Assembly: GCA_944381745.1 (NCBI GenBank)
Contig: CALWMI010000113.1
Coordinates: forward strand, 1 to 64,000
Direction of reading: 5' to 3'
Origin: an uncultured Lachnospiraceae bacterium
GTDB taxonomy: Bacteria > Bacillota > Clostridia > Lachnospirales > Lachnospiraceae
Length of the DNA stretch: 64,000 nt
Part shown: piece by piece, positions 23,901 to 33,088 of the stretch
How positions within the stretch are numbered: position 1 is the stretch's first letter
How the letters are laid out: each line of letters starts with the position of its first letter
Position numbers and translations under genes: made by a program
Notes under the pieces: generated by a model
What the model was told of the DNA's origin: nothing
Databases searched by the model: none
Seen by the model: the letters and a program-made list of their open reading frames with translations, nothing else

Positions 23901-25163
23901 TTATTTTGTCTTCCGGTTGATATACTCTGTCCTGCTCTTGGAGTAGATGATCTTCTGGTCGTGGTACAGCCCATAGTATCCGGACGCCATATAGCTGACC
24001 GACACGGCAATCAGGTAGTACAGCATCCCCTCAAGCCCAAAGAGCTCAAAGCTGATGAGCAGGGTGGAGATCGGGCAGTTGGTCACCCCGCAGAATACTG
24101 CCGCCATTCCCACCGCCCCGCACAGAGGCGTGGGCAGCCCCATCAGGCTTCCAAAGTACGCCCCGAAGGTGGCTCCGACGAAGAAGGAGGGCACAATCTC
24201 GCCTCCCTTGAAGCCACAGCCCAGCGTGACCGCCGTGAGAACCATCTTCACCGCAAAGGCCTCCGGCCCCGTCTCCCCGGCAAAGGCCTTCTCGATCATC
24301 GGGAAGCCCGCGCCCGCGTAGTCCTGGTTCCCCAGCAGCAGGAATACCGCCAGGATTATCACCGCCCCCGCGCACACCCGGATATAGGGATGGCGTTGGA
24401 AATATTCCCGGTGGAAGAGGCTCCCGGTCTTGTGGAGCAGAATGCAGAAGGCTGTGCTGACGGCTGCGCACAGGATGCCCAGCGCGATCACGGCCGCCAC
24501 GCTGTACACCGATATCTCCGGCACGTCCCCCACAGGGAATGCCTCCGGGTGGAGCCCCAGAAACAGGGCTGTGCGGCTCGCCACGATGGCTGCAAACATG
24601 CAGGGCACCAGGGCGGAGTAGTGCATAATCCCCACGCTCACCACCTCCAGCGGGAAAACGGCCGCCGCCAGGGGCGTGCCGAACACGGCTGCGAAGGCTG
24701 CGCTCATCCCGCACATCACCGCCACGTTCTTGTCCTTCTGGTCAAAACGCATGACTCGTCCCAGCCAGGCTCCCAGGCTTCCCCCGATCTGCAGGGCGGC
24801 CCCTTCTCTTCCGGCCGAGCCTCCCACCAGGTGGGTGATCCAGGTGGACACCGCGATCAGCGGCGCCATGGCCGCCGGCAGCTCCTCCTGGGAGTGGATC
24901 GCCGACAGCACCAGGTTCGTCCCCCGCGGGTTATAGACCTTCAGCCCCCGGTACATGGCAATGATTGCCACACCTCCCACCGGGAGGAAAAAGATCAGCC
25001 AGGGGTACGCTCCCCTCAGCTGCGTCAGCCTGTCCATCACCAGCGCAAACGCCGACGCCGGTATCCCCACTGCCAGCCCGGTAATCCCGGCAAACAGCAG
25101 CTCAAAGCACAGCCTCCCCATATTCCGCAGGAAATCCCCTGCGGCCTCTCTCCATTCTCCCAT
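23901..25163 (-). CDS. ClC-type anion/proton antiporter, probably fluoride class
   Basis: The product has 420 residues and about 10-12 membrane helices. It has the ClC landmark GGSAGREGAALQIGGSLG, followed by SAAFAAVFGTPLAAAVFPLEV and GCGFKGGEIVPSFFVGA. The shorter length, the RGTNLVLSAIH stretch in place of the usual GSGIP loop, and the HLVGGSAGREG context match the CLC-F branch that expels fluoride better than the chloride branch. No fluoride riboswitch is visible in the repeat-filled leader. The start has GAGGGGG at a good distance. Confidence 0.8.
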   Translation of the reverse strand: MGEWREAAGDFLRNMGRLCFELLFAGITGLAVGIPASAFALVMDRLTQLRGAYPWLIFFLPVGGVAIIAMYRGLKVYNPRGTNLVLSAIHSQEELPAAMAPLIAVSTWITHLVGGSAGREGAALQIGGSLGAWLGRVMRFDQKDKNVAVMCGMSAAFAAVFGTPLAAAVFPLEVVSVGIMHYSALVPCMFAAIVASRTALFLGLHPEAFPVGDVPEISVYSVAAVIALGILCAAVSTAFCILLHKTGSLFHREYFQRHPYIRVCAGAVIILAVFLLLGNQDYAGAGFPMIEKAFAGETGPEAFAVKMVLTAVTLGCGFKGGEIVPSFFVGATFGAYFGSLMGLPTPLCGAVGMAAVFCGVTNCPISTLLISFELFGLEGMLYYLIAVSVSYMASGYYGLYHDQKIIYSKSRTEYINRKTK

Positions 25164-25230
25164 GATATCCCCCTCTTATCTTCCTGACCTCTCCGGTTTC
25201 CCTGAGTTTCCTAATCTCTCCGGCCTTCCC

Positions 25231-25282
25231 GGTCTTCCTGGTCTCCCAGCCTTCCTGGTCTTCCTGATCTCCCAGCCTTCCC
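25231..25282. repeat. 26-bp tandem repeat, two full copies
   Basis: GGTCTTCCTG begins copies at 25231 and 25257. Degenerate related units (TTTCC, CTCTCCGG) extend the array leftward to about 25190. It fills the gap between the glutamine synthetase stop and the ClC start. Confidence 0.75.
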
Positions 25283-25316
25283 GGCTCCTCTATGTCTCCC
25301 TATTTCCTTGCGCCTC

Positions 25317-27425
25317 TTACACCTCGAACAGCAAATCCCCGTAGGAGGGCATCGGCCCCATATCCTTCGCCACCAGCATTTCCAGCCGATCCGCCGGCCT
25401 GCGCAGCGCATTCATCGCCGGCTCCACCACCGTCTTGAAGAAGCGTGCCTGCTCCTCCCCCTCGGCCTTGTCCGCCGCCTCCTGGATCCTGGCCCACAGG
25501 CTGTCCAGCGCCTCCTTCATCTCCTTCAGGAGGGAGGAAACCTCGCAGAGCATATCCTCCTGTACGCAGGTGCAGGCGGCGCTGCTGGCCGTCCGCACCT
25601 CATTCACCGAGTGGGCCAGCATCGTGGCGTACTCCACCACCACAGGAAGGATCTGCTTGCTGGCGATATCCCACATCGCCCTGGCTTCTATGTTCATAGC
25701 CTTGGCGTAAGACTCGTACTTGATCTCCTGCCGCGATTCCAGCTCTGCCCTGGTGAGGACGTGGAACTTCTCGAACATGCGGATGCTCTTCTCTGTGGTC
25801 AGCGAAGGGATGGCGTCCACCGTGGAGGCAATGTTGGGGAGCCCTCTGCGGGCGGCCTCCTCCACCCACTCCTTGGAGTAGCCGTTGCCGTTGAAGACAA
25901 TCCTGGCATGCTCAGAGGCGTATTTCTTGATCAGGTCATGCACAGCCATCTCGAAGTTCTCCGCCTTCTCCAGCTCGTCACACGCCTCGCAGAATGCCTC
26001 CGCGGCGATCGTGTTGAGCACCACGTTGGCGGAGGCGATGGAATCCCTGGAACCCACCATGCGGAACTCAAACTAGTAGCCGGTGAAGGCAAAAGGCGAC
26101 GTACGGTTCCGGTCCGTGGCGTCCATCCGGAAATCTGGCAGCGTGCGCACCCCAGTCTTCAGCCTTGCGCCGTGCAGGCTGTGGGTGGCCTCCCCGGTGC
26201 TGACCAGCTGGGCCAGCACATCCTCCAGCTGCTCCCCCAGGTAGACAGAGATGATCGCCGGCGGCGCCTCGTCCGCCCCCAGCCGGTGGTCATTTCCCAC
26301 ATCCGCCGCCGACTCCCGCAGGAGATCTGCGTGGCGGTCCACCGCCTTCAGGATACAGGTGAGCATCAGGAGGAACTGGATATTCTCGTGGGGCGTCTTC
26401 CCCGGGTCCAGAAGGTTGATGCCGTCGTCCGTGGTCAGCGACCAGTTGTTGTGCTTGCCGGAACCGTTGACGCCGTCGAAAGGCTTCTCATGGAGCAGGC
26501 ACTGCAGCCCGTGGCGGTAAGCTACGCTCTTGAGCGTCTCCATCACCAGCTGGTTGTGGTCAGCCGCCACATTGCACTGGGCGTAGATAGGCGCCAGCTC
26601 ATGCTGCCCCGGCGCCACCTCGTTGTGCTGCGTCTTGGCCGACACGCCCATCTTCCAGAGCTCCTCGTTCACATCCCGCATAAAATTCATGATCCGCTCC
26701 CGGATAACCCCGAAATAGTGGTCGTCCAGCTCCTGCCCCTTGGGCGGCATGGCGCCGAACAGCGTCCTCCCGGTAAAGATCAGATCCTTGCGCTTTAGGT
26801 ACTTCTCGCGGTCGATGATAAAGTACTCCTGCTCCGCCCCCACGGAAGGGGTTACCCGGCGGGATGTGGTGTTGCCGAACAGGCGGATCAGGCGGAGGGC
26901 CTGCTTGTTCACCGCCTCCATCGACCGGAGAAGGGGCGTCTTCTCATCCAGCGCCTCCCCCTTGTAGGAACAGAAGGCCGTGGGGATGTACAGGGTAGCC
27001 CCCTTCTCATCCTTCTTCACAAAGGCCGGGGACGTGCAGTCCCAGGCGGTATAGCCCCGGGCCTCGAAGGTGGCCCGCAGCCCTCCTGACGGGAAGGAGG
27101 AGGCGTCCGGCTCCCCTTTGATGAGCTCCTTGCCGGAAAACTCCATCAGCACCTTGCCGTTCTCCTTCGGCGCTGACAGGAAGGCGTCGTGCTTCTCCGC
27201 CGTCGCCCCAGTGAGGGGCTGGAACCAGTGGGAATAGTGGGTGGCGCCCTTCTCAATGGCCCACTCCTTCATCTCGTGGGCGATCACATCCGCCATGGCC
27301 GCGTCCAGCTCTTTCCCCTCCCGGATCGTATCCTTCAGCTGCGCATACACCTTCTTCGGCAGCCGCGCCTGCATCACGGAATCGTTAAACACGTTCTCCC
27401 CAAAAATCTCCGTAATATTCTCCAT
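25317..27425 (-). pseudogene. glnN: Glutamine synthetase type III split by an in-frame amber codon
   Basis: ATG at 27425 has GGAGG 6 bases upstream. The frame is open for 450 codons, meets TAG at 26075-26073, and continues in the same frame to 25317; the full gene would encode about 702 residues, normal for type III. The upstream part has [35 protein letters not shown] and [10 protein letters not shown]. The TAG follows AFTGY and precedes FEFRMVGS; the family has FTGNKFEFRM, so Asn became Tyr (AAC to TAC) and Lys became TAG. The Glu and Arg of FEFR are active-site residues and lie after the stop, so the 450-residue product should be inactive. The downstream piece (ATG at 26060, 247 residues) is otherwise intact. 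Confidence 0.9.
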
Positions 27426-27487
27426 CTCAATCCTCCAAACCATCTGCGCCCGCCTGCGGGGGCTGCAAGTCTTCTCATACGAACACG

Positions 27488-27519
27488 AAGGGTGCTGGCA
27501 AATAACATGCAGCACCCTT
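27488..27519 (-). other. Hairpin between fba and the glutamine synthetase gene
   Basis: AAGGGTGCTG (27488-27497) and CAGCACCCTT (27510-27519) form a perfect 10-bp stem with a 12-base loop. There is no T run on the minus strand. It may be a processing or attenuation structure or a weak terminator of fba. Confidence 0.5.
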
Positions 27520-27553
27520 ATTGATCACTCTAGCAGAGGCTCCGCACAGCCGG

Positions 27554-28417
27554 TCAGGCCTTCCCGACAGAGCCGAACAGTTCCATCTTCTCCTTCACAA
27601 TCTCCACGATCGCATCTGTCCCGGGAGCCAGAAGCTTCCTCGGGTCAAATCCCTTGCCCTCCAGGTCCTTGCCTGCCTCGATGTATTTCCTGGTGGCCTC
27701 GGCAAATACGAGCTGGCACTCGGTGTTCACATTGATCTTCGCCACGCCCAGGGAAATCGCCTTCTTGATCATATCCGCCGGGATCCCTGTGCCGCCGTGC
27801 AGCACGAGAGGCATCTTGCCCGTCTTCTGCTGGATGGCGTCCAGGACGTCAAAGCGCAGCCCCGGCCAGTTCGCCGGATACTTCCCATGGATATTGCCGA
27901 TCCCCGCAGCCAGCATGGACACGCCCAGATCCGCGATGGCCTTGCACTCGTTGGGATCCGCGCACTCGCCCATGCCCACAACGCCGTCTTCCTCGCCGCC
28001 GATGGAGCCCACCTCGGCCTCCAGGGACAGACCCTTCTCGTTGCAGATCTTCACAAGCTCTCTCGTCTTCTCCACATTCTCCTCGATGGAGTAGTGGGAG
28101 CCGTCGAACATAATCGAGGAGAAGCCCGCCTCGATGCACTTGTAGCATCCTTCGTAGGTGCCGTGATCCAGGTGGAGCGCCACCGGCACGGTAATCTTCA
28201 TCTCCTCCAGCATGGCCTTGACCATGGCCGCCACCGTCTTAAAACCTGTCATATACTTGCCCGCGCCCTCGGAAACTCCGAGGATAACCGGCGAATTGCA
28301 CTCCTGGGCCGCCTTGAGCACCGCCTTCGTCCACTCCAGGTTATTGATATTAAACTGCCCGACTGCGTATTGGCCCTCTTTTGCCTTTTCAAGCATTTCC
28401 TTTGCTGATACTAACAT
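27554..28417 (-). CDS. fba: Class II fructose-bisphosphate aldolase
   Basis: The product has 287 residues. Zinc ligands appear in LHLDHGTYE, EAEVGSIGGEEDG, GNIHGKY and LHGGTGIP, with the NVNTE phosphate-site segment near the end. It splits fructose 1,6-bisphosphate in glycolysis. The ORF runs to 28519, but ATG at 28417 has GGAGGT at the right distance and matches the family start (MLVSAKEML). It lies directly upstream of the glutamine synthetase gene. Confidence 0.95.
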   Translation of the reverse strand: MLVSAKEMLEKAKEGQYAVGQFNINNLEWTKAVLKAAQECNSPVILGVSEGAGKYMTGFKTVAAMVKAMLEEMKITVPVALHLDHGTYEGCYKCIEAGFSSIMFDGSHYSIEENVEKTRELVKICNEKGLSLEAEVGSIGGEEDGVVGMGECADPNECKAIADLGVSMLAAGIGNIHGKYPANWPGLRFDVLDAIQQKTGKMPLVLHGGTGIPADMIKKAISLGVAKINVNTECQLVFAEATRKYIEAGKDLEGKGFDPRKLLAPGTDAIVEIVKEKMELFGSVGKA

Positions 28418-28581
28418 TGTATACCTCCATATCTGTGTTGTACGGCTCCTCCTGCAGGCGCCGCCTGGAACATGCGGCTTATGTGACGCCGCTTTGCCTG
28501 TTTGTCTATGCTCTTCCATTCTACCCTATTTTGTCCAAAAAAGGAATATATAAATCAGAATTTTCGGATGTGGGGCGATAT

Positions 28582-29634
28582 CTACAGAAGCGTCCGGATA
28601 TCCGCCGCATTCTCCTGGGTCACCCGGATGCAGTCCACCGTGTTCACCGCGCTGGCGTCCTCCCCTGCGGCCAGGCGCCCCGCCAGCTCCGCCGCCAGGT
28701 GCGACTGCCCGATATGATCCTGGAACACGGTGCCGGTCATACTGCCCTGGGCCACGCACTCCAGCGCCTCCTCCAGCGCATCCACGCCCACCAGGTAGAT
28801 ATCCTCCCCCACGGTCCTCCCAGCATCCTCGATCGCCTCCAAGGCTCCCAGCGCCATCTCGTCATTCCCGCAGAAGATCACCTCTACCCTATCGCCGTAG
28901 GCCTCCAGCGCCTCCTCCGCGATTCTCCTGCCCTCTTTCTCCTCCCAGAGCCCTGACTGCTTGTACAGCTCCTCGGCCTCCATGCCCGCGTCTGTCAGCG
29001 AGCGCACCGCGTACTCCGACCGGAACTGGGCGTCGGGATTCTCCATATCCCCCTGTATCAGCACATAGCTTACCTTGCCGTCTCCATTGACATCGCCTCT
29101 GTCCGGCAGCTCCAGGATAATCTCTCCCTGGCAGCGGCCTGTCTGGGCCGCATCCGCGCCCACATAGGCGGCGGCAATCCCCTCCGTCTCCCAGCGGTAC
29201 TCCTCGGCCGGGCTGGGCTCCCTGGCGATGAAGACCACCGGCACACCGGCCGCCGCGCACTTGTCTGTGATCTGCTCCGCTGCGGACGTCTGCACCAGGT
29301 TGATGATCAGCACGTCAATCCCCCGGGTAATAAAATTATCGATCTGGCTTGTCTGCTCCTCCTGGTCGTCTTTGCCGTCCATCACCTCCACCGAGGCTCC
29401 CCCGGCTTCCAGATAGTCCGCCAGCTCCTCCTGGTAAAGCTTCATGAAGGCATCGTCCTTGTGGTAGATGCACACGCCGATCTCCAGGCCTTCCACCCCT
29501 GGCGCCCCGGTCTCCTCCATCACCGCCGCCGTCTCGTCTATCTCCTCGCCGGGCGCCTCCCCGCTGGAGCAGCCAGCGAGCGCTGCAGCGGCACAGGCTG
29601 CCCCCAGAAGCATGCTCTTTAACCTCTTGCCCAT
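28582..29634 (-). CDS. Galactose-type periplasmic-binding lipoprotein (MglB-like)
   Basis: The product has 350 residues. The signal peptide ends in a lipobox ALAGC. The mature part has the type I sugar-binding fold (IGVCIYHKDDAFMKLYQEEL, VLIINLVQ, VFIAREP, VIFCGNDEMALGALEA, LVGVDALEEALE). A calcium loop of the GGBP type is visible in DRGDVNGDGKVSY. It would capture a hexose such as galactose or glucose for an Mgl-type ABC importer, but no ATPase or permease gene is adjacent, so it may be an orphan or a chemosensor component. Confidence 0.85.
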   Translation of the reverse strand: MGKRLKSMLLGAACAAAALAGCSSGEAPGEEIDETAAVMEETGAPGVEGLEIGVCIYHKDDAFMKLYQEELADYLEAGGASVEVMDGKDDQEEQTSQIDNFITRGIDVLIINLVQTSAAEQITDKCAAAGVPVVFIAREPSPAEEYRWETEGIAAAYVGADAAQTGRCQGEIILELPDRGDVNGDGKVSYVLIQGDMENPDAQFRSEYAVRSLTDAGMEAEELYKQSGLWEEKEGRRIAEEALEAYGDRVEVIFCGNDEMALGALEAIEDAGRTVGEDIYLVGVDALEEALECVAQGSMTGTVFQDHIGQSHLAAELAGRLAAGEDASAVNTVDCIRVTQENAADIRTLL

Positions 29635-29662
29635 CCTATCCTTCCTCCTATGCCGAAAGCAC

Positions 29663-30550
29663 CTACACCATCAGCTCCACAGCCCGGTGGCGGTTGACAA
29701 TCTCCACCTGCCTGTGCTCCCCGCCGAATTCCCCGTCCAGCGTCCAGGGGATCTCCTCCTGCGCCTCGATCACAATCCGGTCTGTCTTAAAGGAATACAT
29801 ATATTTCTCATTGATCTCCATCAGCGCCAGCGCCCCCAGTATCTCGTTGAGCTCCAGGATATTTTTCGGCATCCTGACAAACGTCACCTCGAAGACGCCG
29901 TCGTCCAGGACAACTTCCTTGCCGATAATGTTCTTGAACCCTCCCACAGACCGGGAGTTGGTCACCATCCCAAAGACGAACGTGTCCTCCACACTGCCTC
30001 CCTCCCAGGTAAACCGCAGGCGGTAGGACTTGATGGAGGTCAGCCGCTTCACCCCCTCCAGGAGATAGGCCATATACCCCAGCGCATTTTTCATCTGCTG
30101 CCCTGTCTCGTAGGAGACGTCAGTAAAAATGCCGAAGGCCGCGATGTAGACAAAGTAATCCTTGTTGAAGGAGCCCACATCGCATGGAAACCGCTTGCCG
30201 TTGGCCGCCGTCTCCGCCGCCTCGTCGATGTTCTGGGAAATGCCCAGGCTCTTGGCAAAGTCATTCGTCGAGCCGCAGGGGAGGTAGCCGATGGGCAGGC
30301 GCTCCTCTGGCAGGCGGTGCATCATCCCCGTCACCGTCTCGTCCAGCGTCCCGTCCCCGCCGCCGCACACGACCATCTCGTAGCCCGCAGCCTCCTCCGT
30401 CTTCAAGGCAGCCTCCCCGCGGTACTGGGTGGGATAGGCGGTCACCTCATAGCCCGCCCGGGTGAAAACCTCCAGGATGTCCCCCAGCTTTGCCTTGATC
30501 TTCGCCTTGCCGGCATGGGGGTTGTAGAGAAATAATATTTTCCTGCCCAA
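29663..30550 (-). CDS. Diacylglycerol/lipid kinase family protein (YegS/DgkB-like)
   Basis: The product has about 295 residues. The nucleotide-binding segment VVCGGGDGTLDETVTGM and the LPCGSTNDFAKSLGI motif are diagnostic of this kinase family, followed by the DVGSFN and beta-sandwich C-terminal domain. It phosphorylates diacylglycerol or a related membrane lipid. The frame reaches GTG at 30571, overlapping the protease stop codon, but TTG at 30550 has AGGGGAG 8 bases upstream and begins at the conserved domain, so it is preferred with modest certainty. It follows the ftsEX and peptidase genes and probably shares their transcript. Confidence 0.88.
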   Translation of the reverse strand: MGRKILFLYNPHAGKAKIKAKLGDILEVFTRAGYEVTAYPTQYRGEAALKTEEAAGYEMVVCGGGDGTLDETVTGMMHRLPEERLPIGYLPCGSTNDFAKSLGISQNIDEAAETAANGKRFPCDVGSFNKDYFVYIAAFGIFTDVSYETGQQMKNALGYMAYLLEGVKRLTSIKSYRLRFTWEGGSVEDTFVFGMVTNSRSVGGFKNIIGKEVVLDDGVFEVTFVRMPKNILELNEILGALALMEINEKYMYSFKTDRIVIEAQEEIPWTLDGEFGGEHRQVEIVNRHRAVELMV

Positions 30551-30570
30551 TCCATGACTCCCCTTTCCCA

Positions 30571-31779
30571 CTACTGCGCGTCTGAGAGAAGCTCGATCGC
30601 CGTCTGCAGCTGGGCGTCCTCCTCGAAGGTGATGACATAGTCCAAATATGCCTCCTCGGGGATCTCCACCTCCACATCCGGCTCGATGCCTACCCCGTCG
30701 ATATTGTTCCCGTTGGGCGTGTAGTATTTGGACACCGTCAGCTTGACAGCCGTCCCATCTCCCAGGTCCAGGATACTCTGCACCACACCCTTGCCGTAGC
30801 TTCTCGTCCCTACCAGGGTGGCGGCCCCGTAATCCTTCACCGCCCCCGCAAAAATTTCCGAAGCGCTGGCGCTGTTCTCATTGATCAGCACTGCCAGCGG
30901 GCAGTCCAGGTAATTGTCTGCGTCTGACCAGTATTCCTCCCTCTCCCCGTACTTGTCTTCCGTGTAGACGATCAGTCCCTCCGGCAGGATCCGGTCCAGG
31001 ATATCGCACACAACCTGCACGTTGCCCCCTGGGTTATCCCGCAGGTCGATGATCAGCTTCTCCATCCCCTCGTTCTCCAGGGCCGCCAGAGCCTCCGTAA
31101 ACTGGGCGGTGGTCACCTCGTCAAACTCCAGGATGTACAGATAACCGATCTGCCCGTCCAGCATCTCATAGCTGACCGTCTGCGTCTCGATCGTCGCCCG
31201 CACAGCCTCCAACTCCAGCCGGGAGGCTCCCCGCTGGACAGTCAGCGTCACTGCGGTGCCCTCCTCGCCCTTGATCCGGGACACGACGGCGTTCAGATCC
31301 TGGCCGGTGACAGCCTCCCCGTCCACCTCCAGCAGGATGTCCTCGCTTTTGACCCCTGCCAGGTCAGCCGGGCCGCCCTCGGTGGGATTGAGCAGGGTGA
31401 TCTGCCCTGTCTCCACATCCTGGGTGACCGTGACGCCGATCCCCACGTAGGTGCCGGAGGCTGTCTCCAGCATGGCGTCCAGCTCCTCCTGCGTATAGTA
31501 GACCGAGTAGGGATCCCCCAGCCCTTCCACGAGCCCGCCGTACACGCCCTCCACCAGGTCTTCCTCGTCCGCCTCGCCCAGGTAATACAGGTCGATCAGC
31601 GCCTCCAGCATATCCAGCTTCTTCTCTGCAGCCCTGCTGGCCGAGCCGCCGGAAAGGCCGTTGCCCAGGCGGATCGCCGCATACACCAGAAGCGCCGCCA
31701 GGACAATGAAGGCAGCGCACAGCACGCCCCGCAAAAAGCCTCTCCGGTAACCTTGTCTCTCTCTCATATCCTCGTCCAT
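30571..31779 (-). CDS. S41 family carboxy-terminal processing protease (CtpA-like)
   Basis: The product has 402 residues. An N-terminal membrane anchor (about 15-38) is followed by a helical linker, a PDZ domain (GIGVTV to LTVQRG) and the S41 catalytic domain. The nucleophile Ser is in NENSASASEIFAGA and the Lys in GTRSYGKGVVQ, a Ser/Lys dyad. Such proteases trim cell-wall enzymes and other exported proteins. ATG at 31779 has AAAAGGAG. The order ftsE-ftsX-M23 peptidase-S41 is recurrent in Firmicutes and suggests the protease controls the peptidoglycan hydrolase. Confidence 0.93.
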   Translation of the reverse strand: MDEDMRERQGYRRGFLRGVLCAAFIVLAALLVYAAIRLGNGLSGGSASRAAEKKLDMLEALIDLYYLGEADEEDLVEGVYGGLVEGLGDPYSVYYTQEELDAMLETASGTYVGIGVTVTQDVETGQITLLNPTEGGPADLAGVKSEDILLEVDGEAVTGQDLNAVVSRIKGEEGTAVTLTVQRGASRLELEAVRATIETQTVSYEMLDGQIGYLYILEFDEVTTAQFTEALAALENEGMEKLIIDLRDNPGGNVQVVCDILDRILPEGLIVYTEDKYGEREEYWSDADNYLDCPLAVLINENSASASEIFAGAVKDYGAATLVGTRSYGKGVVQSILDLGDGTAVKLTVSKYYTPNGNNIDGVGIEPDVEVEIPEEAYLDYVITFEEDAQLQTAIELLSDAQ

Positions 31780-31855
31780 CGATTTGCTCCTTTTCGTGAA
31801 AAGCAGGACGGAAGTATCCTCCCGTCCCTCTCATTCTCTATTCTATGCCTCTTGC

Positions 31856-33088
31856 TCAGCTTACATACCCCAGAGGATTCACATAGCTCCCGTTTACAAT
31901 GACGCCGAAATGCAGGTGGGGGCCAGTGGAATACCCGGTGGAGCCCACTGCGGCGATCGTCTCGCCCTGGCTCACACTCTGTCCCACAGATACATAGAGT
32001 GCCGAACAGTGCATGTAGACCGTGGAAATCCCTCCCCCGTGGGAGATCACCACATAATTCCCCGCAGAGCTGCTGTAGGTGGCTGTGGTCACCACCCCGG
32101 ACGCCGAGGCGATAATCGCCGAGCCTGTGGAGGCCCCGATATCAATCCCCTTGTGGTTGGTGGACGCCCCAGCCGTGGGCTGGCTGCGCGGCCCGAACCC
32201 ACTGGTGATCCGGTGGCTGGACGGGCACGGCCACACAAAGCCGCTGGCCGACGGCGTCACCGTCCCGGTATTCTCCAGCTCCTGTGCCTTGGCGGCTGCC
32301 TCCGCCGCAATCTGATCCTCTATCTGATCGAGAAGCCGCTCCTGCTCGGCCAGCTGGTCGGAATAGTCGTCAGCCTCCGCCTCTGCGTTCTCAATCTTCG
32401 CCTGGTAGGAGGCAATCTCCTGCGTCTTGGCGTCGATCAGCAGATCCAGCGATTCCCGCTGCTCCTCCACATCCGCCTGCAGCTCGGACAGCTCCTGCTC
32501 CTCCGCCTCCAGCTGCGCCTTCGTATCCTCCACCTTCTGCTGGGCCAGCTGGTATTCCTCCAGCATCCGCCTGTCGTACTCCACCATCTGGGTGGCATAG
32601 TCTGCGCGGTTGATGAAATCCGTAATGCTCTCCGACTCCAGCAGGATGGTCAGGTAGCTGAACCCTCCGTTCTCATAAGTATACTGGATGCGCAGCTTCA
32701 TCGCCTCATACTGCTCATCCACCGTCGCGATGGCCTCCTCCAGCTCCACCTCCGTGGCTGCAATCTCCTCCTGCTTGCCCTCGATATCCTCGGAGAGTTG
32801 CGCAAGCCTCGCCTCCAGCTCCGCCATCTCGGCGTCCAGCTGGGTGATATAGCTCTGGATATCAGCCTTGGAGCTCTGGAGCTTGCCGATCTCCTCCTCC
32901 ACCGACTCAATGTCTGACTTCAGGCTCTCAATCTCCTCCAGCGCGTCCTGCTTCTGTTCCTCCAGGCTTGACGCCCTGGCCGGGACGGCAGGGGATGCCG
33001 CCGCCAGCAAAACCGCTGCCGCCAAGATAAGGCCGGTTCTCCTATGTACCTTATGTACTCTGCCCATAGACCCTCTTCTCTCTGTCAT
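31856..33088 (-). CDS. Coiled-coil M23 peptidoglycan hydrolase (EnvC/PcsB-type)
   Basis: The product has 410 residues. A signal peptide (cleavage near ARAS) precedes a long coiled coil (about 40-270, LEEQKQDALEEIESLKSDIESVEEE) and a C-terminal LytM/M23 domain with HRITSGFGPR, NHKGIDIGAS, VVISHGGGISTVYMHCS and GPHLHFGV. The zinc ligands His, Asp and His/His are all present, so it is probably an active endopeptidase. Its ATG overlaps the ftsX TGA (ATGA); another ATG at 33067 is possible. The coiled coil is the part that FtsEX contacts to switch the hydrolase on at division. Confidence 0.93.
   Translation of the reverse strand: MTERRGSMGRVHKVHRRTGLILAAAVLLAAASPAVPARASSLEEQKQDALEEIESLKSDIESVEEEIGKLQSSKADIQSYITQLDAEMAELEARLAQLSEDIEGKQEEIAATEVELEEAIATVDEQYEAMKLRIQYTYENGGFSYLTILLESESITDFINRADYATQMVEYDRRMLEEYQLAQQKVEDTKAQLEAEEQELSELQADVEEQRESLDLLIDAKTQEIASYQAKIENAEAEADDYSDQLAEQERLLDQIEDQIAAEAAAKAQELENTGTVTPSASGFVWPCPSSHRITSGFGPRSQPTAGASTNHKGIDIGASTGSAIIASASGVVTTATYSSSAGNYVVISHGGGISTVYMHCSALYVSVGQSVSQGETIAAVGSTGYSTGPHLHFGVIVNGSYVNPLGYVS

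Noticed and set aside
25164..25316. Fluoride riboswitch before the ClC gene
   Set aside because: The leader consists of pyrimidine-rich tandem repeats; no aptamer-like conserved segments were seen.
26073..26075. Pyrrolysine or recoded TAG in glutamine synthetase
   Set aside because: TAG ends several ordinary genes here, no pyl gene is in the window, and the position is Lys in the family without a role for pyrrolysine. A nonsense change is simpler.
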